Assembly: GCA_031550525.1 (NCBI GenBank)
Contig: JAVBON010000010.1
Span: 43,743 to 107,742 of the forward strand
Direction of reading: 5' to 3'
Source: WRHT01 sp031550525
GTDB lineage: Bacteria; Desulfobacterota; Desulfovibrionia; Desulfovibrionales; Desulfovibrionaceae
Length of the DNA stretch: 64,000 bases
The translations under genes were made by a program, and so were the position numbers. The notes under the pieces were generated by a model that was not told the DNA's origin, made no database searches, and saw nothing but the letters and a program-made list of their open reading frames with translations. Positions 46,087 to 56,116 of the stretch are shown one piece after another. Positions within the stretch are counted from its first letter, which is position 1. Each line of letters begins with the position of its first letter.

Positions 46087-48611
46087 AAGCATGCTTCAGA
46101 GGGGCCGACTGGTATGGTTATATTAAAAACGGTGCCCTTGTTGTATTCGGTCTGGTTAGCGGGGCTGTGCGCCTCAATGGTTCCGCCCATGTCGTTAACC
46201 ATGCCGAAGGCTATGGTCAGGCCAAGGCCGGTTCCTTCGCCGGGGTTTTTGGTGGTGAAGAACGGATCAAATATTTGAGGCAAAAATTGTTCAGGTATGC
46301 CTGGTCCGTTGTCAACAACGGAAATAATCACGGTGTTGGCCGCCGCATCATGTTTTGAGCTCAGGGTTATCACTCCGCCGGTTGCGGGGCGGCACGCCTT
46401 TACGGCGTCTTTAGCGTTGAGCAGCAAGTTTATAATTACTTGTTCCAACATGCGTTTATCAACATAAGTGGTTGGAATGCCAGCTTCAAGATTAAGATTT
46501 ATTTCAAAGGATTTAGTGCGGCCCTGCGATTTAAATATATCATAGGTACTGGTCAAAAGCGCGTTAATATCGCAGGGGCCGGGGCAAGATGCGCGCGTGC
46601 TGGAAAAATCCAGCATATCGTTAAGTACCGAGCGAGCCTGCTCCACATGGCGCAGAATCACTTCCAGATCCGCGTGGCGTTGCTCATCAAGGTCCGTGCT
46701 GCCCATCAGCTCCGCGTAACAGTGTATGACGCCGAGCGGGTTGTTTATTTCGTGGGCGAGGCCAGCCGCTAACTGCCCCACGGCGGCAAGCTTGTCGCTC
46801 TGGCGCATATGCGAGAGAATGCGTTTTTCCTCAGTTGTTTCATGCAGATGCACTACCGAGCGTAAATCGCCTGAGCTTGAAGGCGAGATGGGGTGCACGC
46901 TTACAGCGAATGATCTGCCTTCCGGCAGTGTTATTTCGCGGTTTATGTGCTGTTCCTGCTGCGGCTCGAGCTTGTCCAGCCCCAAGTGGCGCAGCAAAGC
47001 CGCAACCTCCGTGGAATAGTACACGGCTTCTTGCGGCGCAAGATCGCAGTTTTTTAAAAGAGTGCGGGCCAACCGGCGCGCCGAGCTGTTGCTTAAAATA
47101 GGGCGCATGTCGGCCTCAACCAGAATAAGCGGGTCGCTCACGCCTTCCACAATTGAATCCAGCAACGAGTTTTGGCGCAGTATGGCGTCAATGGCGTCAA
47201 GGTTGTCCAAGGCTATTCCAAGCTGTCTGCCCAGGGCCAGGGCCAGGGGAAAATCCGCCGGTTTGGGCATGTTGCGCGGGTCTGCCTCCGGCATGCCGTC
47301 CTCCTTGCCCGTCGCGCTTTGCGCGGCCCCCCAATACAGGCCAAGCATGCCTCTGGTCTGGCCGGAGGTTTGCACGGGAATAAGCCATACATCGTTATAC
47401 ATTGCGGGCTCGCCCAGCCGTAGCTGCCGCTGAAGTTGACCCGTATATTGCTTTTTTCCGGGGTAGTTCGGGTTTTGGGGCACGGGCCATTCCGTATAGC
47501 TTGCTCCGGAAAGTCCGCACATATAGGCGGCGCGGCTTGCCGAAAAGTGCCCTGTAATAAGGCGTAAAGATGTCTGCACCAAAGCGGCCTTTTCTTGCGT
47601 GTTATTAAGGTCGCTTAACAAGCGCATGAATAGTTGCACATCCGCGCTTCTTTCATGCACAGCCTGTTCAAGAGCGCTTGTACGCTCCTTGACCATTTTT
47701 TCCAGATTTTTAGCATAATCGCTCAGTTTGGCGCGGGCCTCCTTAAGGTGCTCGGCCACCTTGTTTATGGAGTGAATCATGGTTTCTATGTTCACTTCTT
47801 TGCGTAATGAGGCCAGAACCTCGTTACTTCCTTCCTGAAAAAAGTTCTGGTGCAATATATGCCCCACGCGGCGCAGGTTGTGCACCACCAGCCGGTTGAA
47901 AAAGCCTTGCACCGAAAGCAGCAGCAGCAGCATGCCCGCGCCGAAGCACGCCGAAAATACGGTAACTGATTTGTTAATGCCGCTGGCGGAGGTTTCAAGA
48001 GGCACGGATACTATATCAAGTCCGGCCAGTTCGTCTTGCTTGCGCCAAAAGCCGCGCTCACTCCCATACATATCTAAAAGCACGGCCGGGGCGTATATGG
48101 GGTCGCCGTGGCAGCGCATGCAACTTTCGTCAAAATAGACGGGGCGGGCTACCACAAGATAGTTTTTGCCGTTAAAGGCGTGCATATCCTCCATGCGCGT
48201 GGCCTTGGGCTCGGTCAGGAATTTGTCGAAGAAAAGCGCTTCCATTGCATTTACCTCCGATTCTGGATTGCGCGCGTTACGCGCCACCCGGCGGTAAATG
48301 AAGTCTTTGTCCTTCATGTTCAGTTCGCCCAAAATATTTCTGGTAACGTAAGAAGAAGACATAGCTTCAATAATAAACTCGTCCATGCCTATGCGGCCGG
48401 ATACGGCAGGGCGCAGCACACTGCGCACATAGTATTGAATTGCCTCGGTATGGGCCACCATAAGGTCGGCTTTGGAGTGCGCTTCGGATAAATAAATTTC
48501 TTTTATGTGATTGTTGAGCATGGCGAAAAAAAAGCCCGCCGTCACAAGCACAATACAAAGCAGCCCGACCAGGAAGCGTCTTTGAAGAGTGGAGGGTAGA
48601 AAACGTGTCAC
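46083..48611 (-). CDS. Sensor histidine kinase with periplasmic CxxCH heme-binding DUF3365 domain
   Basis: 842 residues. TM1 (about 14-31) and TM2 (about 212-232) enclose a Tll0287-like (DUF3365) domain in which DESCMRCHGDP (Cys164, Cys167, His168) is a c-type heme attachment site. Then a HAMP-like coiled segment, a GAF-like region (about 335-480), a PAS-like region (about 490-605), HisKA with LAHEINNPLGV and a full HATPase (NLLLNAKDAV, DNGPGIP, GTGLGLT). It probably reads redox state or a small ligand through the heme and passes phosphate to the sigma54 activator. Divergent from the YeiH-type gene across a 319-base regulatory gap. Confidence 0.93.
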
Positions 48612-48676
48612 GTATGGATCTCCGTGTTATAAAAATCTAATACACATTCTCCATAAGCGCAATTGTAACCTTGAGT

Positions 48677-48710
48677 TCGCAAAGTGCTAACTACAGTTAG
48701 CACTTTGCGA
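48677..48710. promoter_or_regulatory. Large perfect palindrome between divergent genes
   Basis: Arms 48677-48692 and 48695-48710 pair over 16 bases with only AC between them; a T-run follows on the plus strand. In the gap between the kinase and YeiH-type genes it cannot terminate either gene's coding transcript; it may be an operator for a dimeric regulator or an attenuator in one leader. Confidence 0.55.
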
Positions 48711-48754
48711 CGTTATTTTTTTATAACAGCGTGAAATTATAATATGTTGCTATC

Positions 48755-48770
48755 TGGAATGTTTGTTGCT
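48755..48770 (+). promoter_or_regulatory. Candidate sigma54 promoter
   Basis: TGGAATGTTTGTTGCT fits TGGCAC-N5-TTGCW with GG and GC exactly ten bases apart; CAC is replaced by AAT. It lies about 160 bases before the YeiH-type gene, and a sigma54 activator is encoded by the divergent operon. No other such match was seen upstream of the neighbouring genes. Confidence 0.5.
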
Positions 48771-48930
48771 AATCAAATTATACTTAATAGAAGTGTTATT
48801 TTTGCGCGTGTTACAGAAGTTGCCCCTAGCCATAAAATGCCTTTTCAGCCAATAGGCGGGTTATGGGTGCGCTGAATGTAGGTTTTTGTGTTTAAGTGTC
48901 TGTTTTTTATAATGTTGCAGGAGGAGCAAT

Positions 48931-50682
48931 ATGACAAATGAGGCAAGTGTAAAGGATCAAAACGTGGTAACGGACGATGGCCGCAGCAAGATTTCCGATT
49001 TATGGAAAAAGGAAGACTACTGGGCTATCTGGCTTGGTTTTATTATTCTTATTATCGGATATTTTTGCTTTGTGGCGGATATTCCCGAGGCCTTCCGCAC
49101 CACAGTTCAGAAATCCAATGCGACTTTGGCCGCCGAGGCATCCAAATCTCCTTTTAAAACCATCGAATACTATAACGCGCAAAGCGCCAAAGATAAACTT
49201 TCCGCGCGCAGCAACGATGCCGGCAAGTTTATATCTAAATATCTGGCACAGCCCGGCGGTTGGAAAACCAACCCGCTGGATGCGTTTTATCGTAGCGATG
49301 CCGTAGCAAAAGAAAGTTCGGAAAAAGCCAAGCCCGCCGCTGAAAAAAGCGCCGCGGCAGCGGCGGAAGCCCTGAATATGGCCAAAACCGCCCAAGCCGA
49401 TGCCGCAGCCGCAGGTTACAAGGATGCCGAGCTTAACGCCAAGGCTGAAAAAGCCATAGACGCTTGGCGTAGCGCCGATAAGAGCAAATCTTCCGCTGCC
49501 GGAAAAGCGGCAGTGAAAAGCATAAATATTTTCCCAACACTGGTGGTGGCGCTGTTGTTTTTCACGGCCATTTTCGGCATTGGCACCTTTTTCATGGGCC
49601 GCAGCGTATTTGAGTTCACCAAAGGTTTTGCGTTTGTGTTCGGCGTTGCGATCCTTGCCTTCATGTTTGGCTCGCAAGCCGACCTGAAGGGAATAGGCGC
49701 TGGCTCTGAGGCTTGCGCCATCGTATTGGGCATGCTTATAGCCAATACGATTGGTACGCCCAAGTTTGTCAAACCGGCCCTGCAAACCGAGTTTTTCATC
49801 AAAACCGGTCTGGTGCTGCTGGGCGCGGAAGTGCTGTTCGATAAAATCGTGGCCATAGGCATACCGGGCATTTTCGTGGCCTGGGTGGTTACGCCCACCG
49901 TGCTTATCTGTACGTTCATTTTCGGGCAGAAGGTGCTCAAGATCGAATCCAAAACCCTTAACATGGTTATTTCCGCCGACATGAGCGTGTGCGGCACCTC
50001 GGCCGCCATTGCCACCGCCGCCGCCTGCCGCGCCAAGAAAGAGGAACTTACCTTGGCCATAGGCATTTCTTTGATCTTTACCGCCATAATGATGATTGTG
50101 ATGCCTGCTTTCATTAAGTTTGTGGGAATGCCGGAAGTGCTCGGCGGAGCATGGATTGGCGGCACCATTGACGCCACCGGCGCAGTGGCCGCTGCCGGGG
50201 CCTTCCTTGGCGAAAAGGCCATGTACGTTGCCGCGACAATCAAGATGATTCAAAACGTGCTTATAGGCGTAACAGCTTTTGGTGTTGCCATATACTGGTG
50301 CACCAAGGTTGACTGCGTGCCTGGGCAGAAGGTGCAATCCCGTGAAATTTGGGATCGCTTTCCCAAGTTCGTGCTGGGCTTCCTCACTGCTTCCATAATC
50401 GCTTCGCTCATCAGCGGTAGCCTTGGCACAGACCTGTCCAACGCCGTTGTCGGCAACGGTCTGGTAAAGGGCATAGCCTCGCCCGTGCGTGGCTGGTGTT
50501 TTGCCTTGGCCTTTACTTCCATAGGCCTGTCCACCAACTTCCGCGAGCTCGGCAAGTACCTTAAGGGCGGTAAGCCGCTTATTCTGTATGTGTGCGGCCA
50601 GAGCCTCAACCTCTGCCTCACTTTGTCCATGGCTTACCTCATGTTCTATGTCGTGTTCCCTGAAATCACCGCCAAGATTTAA
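48931..50682 (+). CDS. YeiH-family putative sulfate/sulfite exporter
   Basis: 583 residues, after AGGAGGAG. The C-terminal 400 residues are the YeiH (UPF0324) fold: repeated helices with ADMSVCGTSAAIATAAACRAKKEE, GGTIDATGAVAAAGAF and IGLSTNFRELGKYLKGGKPL. Members are linked to export of sulfur compounds such as sulfate, sulfite or sulfoacetate. Added to this is an N-terminal helix (about 30-50), then about 130 Ala/Lys-rich residues (EKAKPAAEKSAAAAAEAL) before the next helices, probably a loop outside the membrane; most YeiH proteins lack it. Followed by a small membrane protein gene. Possibly driven from the sigma54-like site at 48755. Confidence 0.88.
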   Translation: MTNEASVKDQNVVTDDGRSKISDLWKKEDYWAIWLGFIILIIGYFCFVADIPEAFRTTVQKSNATLAAEASKSPFKTIEYYNAQSAKDKLSARSNDAGKFISKYLAQPGGWKTNPLDAFYRSDAVAKESSEKAKPAAEKSAAAAAEALNMAKTAQADAAAAGYKDAELNAKAEKAIDAWRSADKSKSSAAGKAAVKSINIFPTLVVALLFFTAIFGIGTFFMGRSVFEFTKGFAFVFGVAILAFMFGSQADLKGIGAGSEACAIVLGMLIANTIGTPKFVKPALQTEFFIKTGLVLLGAEVLFDKIVAIGIPGIFVAWVVTPTVLICTFIFGQKVLKIESKTLNMVISADMSVCGTSAAIATAAACRAKKEELTLAIGISLIFTAIMMIVMPAFIKFVGMPEVLGGAWIGGTIDATGAVAAAGAFLGEKAMYVAATIKMIQNVLIGVTAFGVAIYWCTKVDCVPGQKVQSREIWDRFPKFVLGFLTASIIASLISGSLGTDLSNAVVGNGLVKGIASPVRGWCFALAFTSIGLSTNFRELGKYLKGGKPLILYVCGQSLNLCLTLSMAYLMFYVVFPEITAKI

Positions 50683-50729
50683 CCTGAAATAGCAGACCCG
50701 CACCCGCAAGGGCGCGGGCAGAGTGACCA

Positions 50730-51017
50730 ATGCAAGAACATATAATAACACAGTACGGAAACGATCTAACCAGGCGCTGGCTGAAGTTGGTGTTGGCTTT
50801 GTCCGCTTTTTTACTGTTCATTTTTGTTATTATTCCGCTTCCCATAAAGTACATACCGGCGGTTAAGCACTATGTGGAGACGGCCAGAGAAAACAACATC
50901 AGCCCGGGCGCGCTGTATTATACTGATGTGCCTGTAAGCGGCGCTGCGGAAAGCAATTCCCGCAATACCGTGCGCTTTTATTACAATATGCAAATGGCGG
51001 ATAAAAAGGCGGATTAG
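50730..51017 (+). CDS. Small single-span membrane protein
   Basis: 95 residues, 47 bases after the YeiH-type gene and so likely in its operon. One membrane helix (about 20-40, LKLVLALSAFLLFIFVIIPL) divides a short cytoplasmic start from a 55-residue outer part with several Tyr and Asn. No family recognised. It may be an accessory subunit of the transporter. The ribosome site is weak. Confidence 0.65.
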   Translation: MQEHIITQYGNDLTRRWLKLVLALSAFLLFIFVIIPLPIKYIPAVKHYVETARENNISPGALYYTDVPVSGAAESNSRNTVRFYYNMQMADKKAD

Positions 51018-51070
51018 TCTTGCCACGTCCGCATTGCATACCCGGATGAGTTTGCCTCCATCCTGCACCT

Positions 51071-51108
51071 GCCGGTTCCCTGTTTTCAGGCTATAGCAGG
51101 GAACCGGC
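51071..51108 (+). terminator. Hairpin after transporter pair
   Basis: Perfect 12-bp arms 51071-51082 and 51097-51108 with a 14-base loop, 54 bases after the small membrane protein gene; no T-run. Confidence 0.6.
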
Positions 51109-51160
51109 GCCTGGGAGGATGGATTTCATATGATTAATGTGTAAGTTTAGAGGAGAGATT

Positions 51161-51994
51161 ATGAAGACAATGAACAGGAGACAAGTGCTCGGCTTGGTAG
51201 GCGGGGCGGCAGTACTCGGCCTTGGCGCCGGCTCGCTCGGCCTTAATGCGGCAGAGGCTGCTGCGACAATGCCAGTGGAGGAAAAACCATTTTCGTGGAC
51301 CCCGCGTGTGCTGGATGTGAACGAAATTATGCCTATAGCGCACGAGCGTTTTTATCACCAAGGTTTCGGCTGCGGTTACGGAGTGTTTTATTCCATAATC
51401 GGCACCATGGGTAAAAAGTGGGGCGCTCCCTATAACAGCTTCCCGTATTCCATGCTGGAAATGGGTAAGAGCGGCGTATCCGAATGGGGCACCCTGTGTG
51501 GCGCTCTTTTGGGCGCGGTTGCCGCCATGTCGCTTTTTTGGGGCCGCAAAGACCGTGACCCCATGGTAGACGAGCTTTTCCGCTGGTATGAAACCACGGC
51601 TTTCCCCATGTATAAACCGGCCAAGGGCCTATCATACGGAATGGATGTGGATTTGCCCACCTCTGTTTCTGATTCTGTTCTATGCCATATTTCCGTCAGC
51701 CGCTGGTCCTATACATCCGGCATAGCCGCTCAAAGCAAGGAGCGCAGCGAGCGTTGCTCCCGCATTACAGCCGATACCGCCAAAAAAACCGTTGAAATAA
51801 TGAATGCCAAGATAAAAGGCACTTTTAAAAATACACTGGCCGCTTCCAACGTACGCAAGGGTTGCACTGCGGCGGATTGCCACGGCGGTGACGCCGATAA
51901 GTATGCCTCGCCCATATTGAAAGGAAAAATGGACTGCGCCCCATGCCATACCGGCAGCGAACATGTGCAGAACAAGCTTGTTGATCACCCTTGA
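51161..51994 (+). CDS. Split-Soret cytochrome c (C_GCAxxG family, diheme)
   Basis: 277 residues from ATG 51161 (AGGAG upstream). The start NRRQVLGLVGGAAVLGLGAG is a twin-arginine-like export signal. The middle has FGCGYGVFYSI and WGTLCGALLGAVAAM, the C_GCAxxG_C_C pattern that in the D. desulfuricans protein holds an iron-sulfur cluster. The C-terminus has two heme sites: CTAADCH (unusual CX4CH) and CAPCH. This is the layout of split-Soret cytochrome c, a periplasmic dimer whose hemes stack between subunits. It sits between the transporter and the molybdoenzyme operon with its own terminator, and could carry electrons for the latter. Confidence 0.87.
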   Translation: MKTMNRRQVLGLVGGAAVLGLGAGSLGLNAAEAAATMPVEEKPFSWTPRVLDVNEIMPIAHERFYHQGFGCGYGVFYSIIGTMGKKWGAPYNSFPYSMLEMGKSGVSEWGTLCGALLGAVAAMSLFWGRKDRDPMVDELFRWYETTAFPMYKPAKGLSYGMDVDLPTSVSDSVLCHISVSRWSYTSGIAAQSKERSERCSRITADTAKKTVEIMNAKIKGTFKNTLAASNVRKGCTAADCHGGDADKYASPILKGKMDCAPCHTGSEHVQNKLVDHP

Positions 51995-52014
51995 TCAGCC
52001 AGTAGCCTGAGGCC

Positions 52015-52048
52015 TGTGGCCTTTGCAAACGCAACTGCAAAGGCCACA
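52015..52048 (+). terminator. Terminator after split-Soret cytochrome gene
   Basis: Perfect 13-bp arms 52015-52027 and 52036-52048, followed by CTTTAATAATT, 20 bases after the stop codon. Confidence 0.8.
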
Positions 52049-52417
52049 CTTTAATAATTGTGATGTACTTTTCTTTTGAAAAGATGGATAACAGTATTGA
52101 AACAGTCTAACCAATGTAAATTGATATTACATTTTTGTTATTCAGGAAATGTCTGTAGATATATGCAGCGTTATTTGTAAATAATGTTAATTGGTTTTAT
52201 ATATATTTTGTAAAATATAACATTGAATTATCCCATTTGCGATATAATTTCGTAAATTTTACATATTTTAATAGATAATATGAATGCTTTGGATGTAAAA
52301 CTATAATAATTTTCTATTAGTGGTAAGGTGACCATGCATTGATTTTGAGCTTTTGTACATGTTCAATTGTCTGATTTATTTAATAATGCCAACAAATTTA
52401 TTAAAGATGGAATTACA
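52049..52417. other. AT-rich regulatory gap before molybdoenzyme operon
   Basis: About 370 bases with very low GC. An inverted repeat ATGTAA-N7-TTACAT lies at 52114-52132 and may be an operator. No sigma54-type pair (GG-N10-GC) was found. No coding frame is supported. Confidence 0.5.
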
Positions 52418-54577
52418 ATGAGCAGCAATTTAACTACTGCAAAACTTTCGCGGCGTACCTTGCTTAAAGCCTGCCTGGCCGGAGCGGCTGGGTCGCATGT
52501 GTTGGCGGGCAGTTCCGGCGCGGCCGGGCGTGACAAGCCTCTGCCCGATGCGGAGGAAGTAAAAGGGTACTGCCCATTTTGCCAGGCCAGGTGCACTTAT
52601 ACGGCCCGCATTTACAAAGGCAAGGTGCTTTCCATTACGGGCGATAATGGTAACCGTTGGACGGGCGGGGCCATGTGCCCAAAAGGTCTTTCCATTGCCG
52701 AGCTTATTTCAAGCCCGCAACGTCTTACAGAGCCCATGCGCAGGGTTGGCGAAGTTTGGGAGAAAATTTCTTATGAAGAAGCCGTGCGCCTTACCGCCGA
52801 CAAACTGCTGGCCCTTAAAAAAGAGCATGGAGACAAAATAAGCTCTCGCATCGCTCTTACCTCACCCTTGTGGGATTGCCGAGAGAGCGAGCTGGCCGCC
52901 CTTATGACCATGCGCCTTGCCGGAGGCGTGAACATAATGCCCGCCGGGGAGGTGTGCATAAGCACTACCTCCAACGTGCTCAGCATGCTGCTGGGGGCAA
53001 ACACTTCCACCACCACGGTTGACGAGATTGTAAATGCGGAAATGCTGGTAATCTGGGGCGCCAACCTGGCGGAAACCTACCCCGTATATTCGCGCTGGCT
53101 GAGCCGCGCCAAAGATGCCGGTGTAAAAATAGTTTACATAGACCCCCGCAAAACACCCACCGCCGCCTTTGCCGACAAGCATTTAAAAATACGGCCCGGC
53201 ACTGACGGCGTGTTGGCCTTGGGCGCGTTGCGCCATATCTTGGAGGGCAGGCTGTACGATGCTGAAACGGCGGAAAACACCACCACCGGCCTGGATGCCC
53301 TGCGCAAGGGGGCGGAGCCGTGGACACCAGAAAAAACATCAGAGACAACCGGCCTGCCCATGGATGAATTGTCCGGATTTTTTACGGATGTTGCAGCCAG
53401 CCGCAAGACGATTATCTGGATGGGAGGAAGCCTCTGCCGCTACACCAACGGCGTGCAGACAATACGGGCCATTATTTCATTGCAGGGGCTTACCGGCAAC
53501 ATTATAGGCGGCGGGCGCGGGCTTTTGACCATGGAAGGCGGCAAGCCCGAAGGCGAGAAAGAATTTATAGATATCATGTGCGGGCCAAGCGATGCCGCTG
53601 GTATGAACTTCCGCCGCCTGCTCAATGCGCTTGCAAAAAAGAGTGTGGATCTGGTTTTTCTTAATTCCAGCTATAGGCGTTACCCCGATTGTGACGCGGT
53701 GCGCGATGCGCTCAAGGAGTGCCCCTTTGTTGTGTACAGAGGCTTTTTTGCCACAGATGAAATGGAGGTGGCCGATCTTTTCGTGCCAGCCACCTTTTCG
53801 TTGGAAAGCGCCGGTTCGCACTATGGGGCGGAAAAGCAAGTGGTATGGCGCGAAAAGGGCTTGCAGGCCCCAGGTTCTTGCGTGCCCGACTGGCAGTTCT
53901 ACCGTGACGTGGGCAAGCTGATTGCTCCTGATAAATACCCGGATTTTGCAGGCCCGGCGGAACTGTGCGACACATTTAACAAAACTGTAGAATCATGGCG
54001 CGGTTTCAGCCTTGAAGCCATGCGCAAATCGCCAGACGGTCAGATTTGGCCTTTGGAACATGCCGGTGCGGCGGAGCGCACAGGCACCATTTTTACCCAC
54101 GGCAGGCTCGAAACCGAAAGCGGCAAGCTGGATTTCGCTCTGCCTACCTTGGGCAACTATGCCTGGTCTCCACCGCGCAGCAGCCCGCAAGACCCCAAAT
54201 CGGACAAGAATTTTCCCCTCACCCTTATTCAGGGCAAGGTGGTCACGCAGTGGCAGCAGACCATGACCAACTTTGCGCCCTCTTTGGCTAACATGGCTAA
54301 AGGCCGGAGTGTGCAGGTGCATCCAGATACGGCGGCAAAGTTAGGTTTGGCCCATGGCGACAAGGTTAACCTGGAGACTACCCTTGGCGGCATTGAGGCC
54401 TGGGTGGATGTGACGGAGGGCATTTTGCCCGGCGTGGTATTTACCGCCTCGCATTTTGTGGAGGGCAGCCCATTTGACGCAACCCGCAGCCGCGCCCTCA
54501 ACAGCATTTTGCCCAATAACTGGGACCGTGTTTCGGCGCAGTTTAACGGCACCGGCTGCCGCCTGGTCAGGGCCTGA
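52418..54577 (+). CDS. Tat-exported molybdopterin oxidoreductase, PsrA/PhsA-like catalytic subunit
   Basis: 719 residues from ATG 52418, giving the twin-arginine signal LSRRTLLKACLAGAAG; the TTG at 52367 is unlikely. YCPFCQARCTYTARIYKGKV...CPKG binds a 4Fe-4S cluster. The probable molybdenum ligand is Cys in GEVCISTTSNV, not Sec or Ser. TFSLESAGSHYGAEKQVVWREKG and the C-terminal dinucleotide-binding domain (LTLIQGKVVTQWQQTMTN) complete the DMSO-reductase-family layout. With the FeS and cytochrome b genes it forms a periplasmic quinone-linked enzyme of the polysulfide/thiosulfate/tetrathionate type. Which sulfur (or other) substrate it uses is not visible. Confidence 0.88.
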   Translation: MSSNLTTAKLSRRTLLKACLAGAAGSHVLAGSSGAAGRDKPLPDAEEVKGYCPFCQARCTYTARIYKGKVLSITGDNGNRWTGGAMCPKGLSIAELISSPQRLTEPMRRVGEVWEKISYEEAVRLTADKLLALKKEHGDKISSRIALTSPLWDCRESELAALMTMRLAGGVNIMPAGEVCISTTSNVLSMLLGANTSTTTVDEIVNAEMLVIWGANLAETYPVYSRWLSRAKDAGVKIVYIDPRKTPTAAFADKHLKIRPGTDGVLALGALRHILEGRLYDAETAENTTTGLDALRKGAEPWTPEKTSETTGLPMDELSGFFTDVAASRKTIIWMGGSLCRYTNGVQTIRAIISLQGLTGNIIGGGRGLLTMEGGKPEGEKEFIDIMCGPSDAAGMNFRRLLNALAKKSVDLVFLNSSYRRYPDCDAVRDALKECPFVVYRGFFATDEMEVADLFVPATFSLESAGSHYGAEKQVVWREKGLQAPGSCVPDWQFYRDVGKLIAPDKYPDFAGPAELCDTFNKTVESWRGFSLEAMRKSPDGQIWPLEHAGAAERTGTIFTHGRLETESGKLDFALPTLGNYAWSPPRSSPQDPKSDKNFPLTLIQGKVVTQWQQTMTNFAPSLANMAKGRSVQVHPDTAAKLGLAHGDKVNLETTLGGIEAWVDVTEGILPGVVFTASHFVEGSPFDATRSRALNSILPNNWDRVSAQFNGTGCRLVRA

Positions 54578-54631
54578 TGGTACTGAGCGGGCTGATGGGC
54601 CAGACAAGGCCATCCAATAAGGAGAGTTGAT

Positions 54632-55348
54632 ATGCCACGTTACGTAATGGCTATAGATGCCGCTAAATGCACATCGTGCATGGCTTGCGTCATGGCCTGC
54701 AAACTCAATAACCATGTGCCGCCGGATAAAAACCGCAACTGGGTGCGCGCGCTGCCTTTGGCCGCGCGTAAGAGCGGTTATGCCTTTCAGCCGGGGGCCT
54801 GCATGCACTGCGCCGACCCTTTGTGTGTAAAGGCCTGCCCCACAAGGGCCACTTATATAGCAGCCGATCATAGCATACAAATTGACCCCGAAATATGCAT
54901 AGCCTGCGGCAGTTGCATCGCAGCCTGCCCCTATGGCGCGCGTTATATGAACACAGCAGCGGGCCATGCCGACAAATGCGATTATTGCCGCGACAGTATG
55001 CGCCGTTTGGGCAAGGAACCGGCCTGTGTAAGCATATGCCCCACCAGAGCGCGCGTATTTGGCGATGCCAACGACCCAGGCTCTGAAATAAGCCGGGCTT
55101 TGGCGGTACGCACGCTAAATTATGTCGAATCGGCCCAAACGCCAACAAAGCCGACACTGGCATACCTTGGCCCGGTGGATGACAAAAACTGGCCGCAACA
55201 GGCCGCCATACCTACGCCTATAGCTCTTATAGGCCCCGTAACCACTGCTGCCCGCTGGTTGGGCGGGCTGGCGCTGTTGGGGGTTGTCGGGGTTTTTGTG
55301 CGTAATCTTGTAGCGCCGGAGCAGGGGAGTGAGGACAGCCATGAATAA
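54632..55348 (+). CDS. Four-cluster ferredoxin-like subunit of molybdoenzyme
   Basis: 238 residues. Four Cys groups (CTSCMACVMAC, CMHCADPLCVKAC, CIACGSCIAAC, CDYC...CVSIC) bind four 4Fe-4S clusters as in NrfC/PsrB/FdnH. A C-terminal membrane helix (about 203-226) anchors it, as in FdnH. No signal peptide, so it is exported with the Tat-targeted catalytic subunit. It conducts electrons between catalytic subunit and cytochrome b. GGAG precedes the ATG. Its end overlaps the next gene by eight bases. Confidence 0.92.
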   Translation: MPRYVMAIDAAKCTSCMACVMACKLNNHVPPDKNRNWVRALPLAARKSGYAFQPGACMHCADPLCVKACPTRATYIAADHSIQIDPEICIACGSCIAACPYGARYMNTAAGHADKCDYCRDSMRRLGKEPACVSICPTRARVFGDANDPGSEISRALAVRTLNYVESAQTPTKPTLAYLGPVDDKNWPQQAAIPTPIALIGPVTTAARWLGGLALLGVVGVFVRNLVAPEQGSEDSHE

Positions 55349-56090
55349 ATATTCAGCCGATGGCGCGCAATTACGCAGGCACAGCAAGGGCGCGATTTTC
55401 ATACACTGGTTCAATGCTGTGTTATGGTTCACGCTGCTGGGCAGCGGGTTGGCCATGCTGGCTGCCGACTTGCAAATTTTGGGCAACTGGTGGCCGGAGT
55501 TTTTGGATTACGTCTTCGGGGCGGAAAACGTGCGCCATGCCCATGCCGTTGCCGGACAAATATGGATAGCTGTCTTTCTGATGTACATCGTTATTTACAG
55601 CACACGCGACGTTTTTCCGTTTTTGCGCGAGGTTTTTCACATACGCTTGGCAAGTGATGCGCTCTGGTGCGTGCGCAAGGGGCTTATTCTTACGCTTGGC
55701 CCCAAGGTTATGCGCCGTTTTGGGCTTAATCCGGAATTGCCGCCGCAAGGTTTTTACAACGCCGGCCAGAAATTTGCAGCCATAGCCGCAGTGTTTTGCG
55801 GCCTTGGGCTGGCTTGCACCGGCGTACTGCTTTACCTGAACCTGCGCATCGGCTTTGATCCGTTTTTTATGCAGTGGTGTCTGTTTTTTCATGTGCTTTG
55901 CGCCAGTGTAATGATTGTGGTGCTGCCCATACATATTTACATGGCGGCGCTGGCCCCAGGAGAAGGCCCGGCCCTGCGCTCCATGTTTACCGGAAAAGTT
56001 CCGGCTTCGTTTGCAAAACACCATAACCCGCTCTGGTACGCCGAGGCCGTCTCCGGTACGGATTCGGCAACTGGCGCTGATGTTAAGTAG
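55341..56090 (+). CDS. Cytochrome b membrane subunit (FdnI/PhsC-like)
   Basis: 249 residues from ATG 55341 within the end of the FeS gene. Four membrane helices with heme-ligand His in FIHWFNAVLW, RHAHAVAGQIW and FFHVLCASVMIVVLPIHIYM, the pattern of the FdnI/hydrogenase cytochrome b family. It exchanges electrons with the menaquinone pool. Co-translated with the FeS subunit; third subunit of the complex. Confidence 0.9.
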   Translation: MNKYSADGAQLRRHSKGAIFIHWFNAVLWFTLLGSGLAMLAADLQILGNWWPEFLDYVFGAENVRHAHAVAGQIWIAVFLMYIVIYSTRDVFPFLREVFHIRLASDALWCVRKGLILTLGPKVMRRFGLNPELPPQGFYNAGQKFAAIAAVFCGLGLACTGVLLYLNLRIGFDPFFMQWCLFFHVLCASVMIVVLPIHIYMAALAPGEGPALRSMFTGKVPASFAKHHNPLWYAEAVSGTDSATGADVK

Positions 56091-56116
56091 TTCAGATAAA
56101 ATTAAAGGAGACTTGT

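Noticed and set aside
52367..54577. Selenocysteine in the molybdoenzyme
   Set aside because: The frame has no internal UGA; the likely molybdenum ligand is an ordinary Cys codon.
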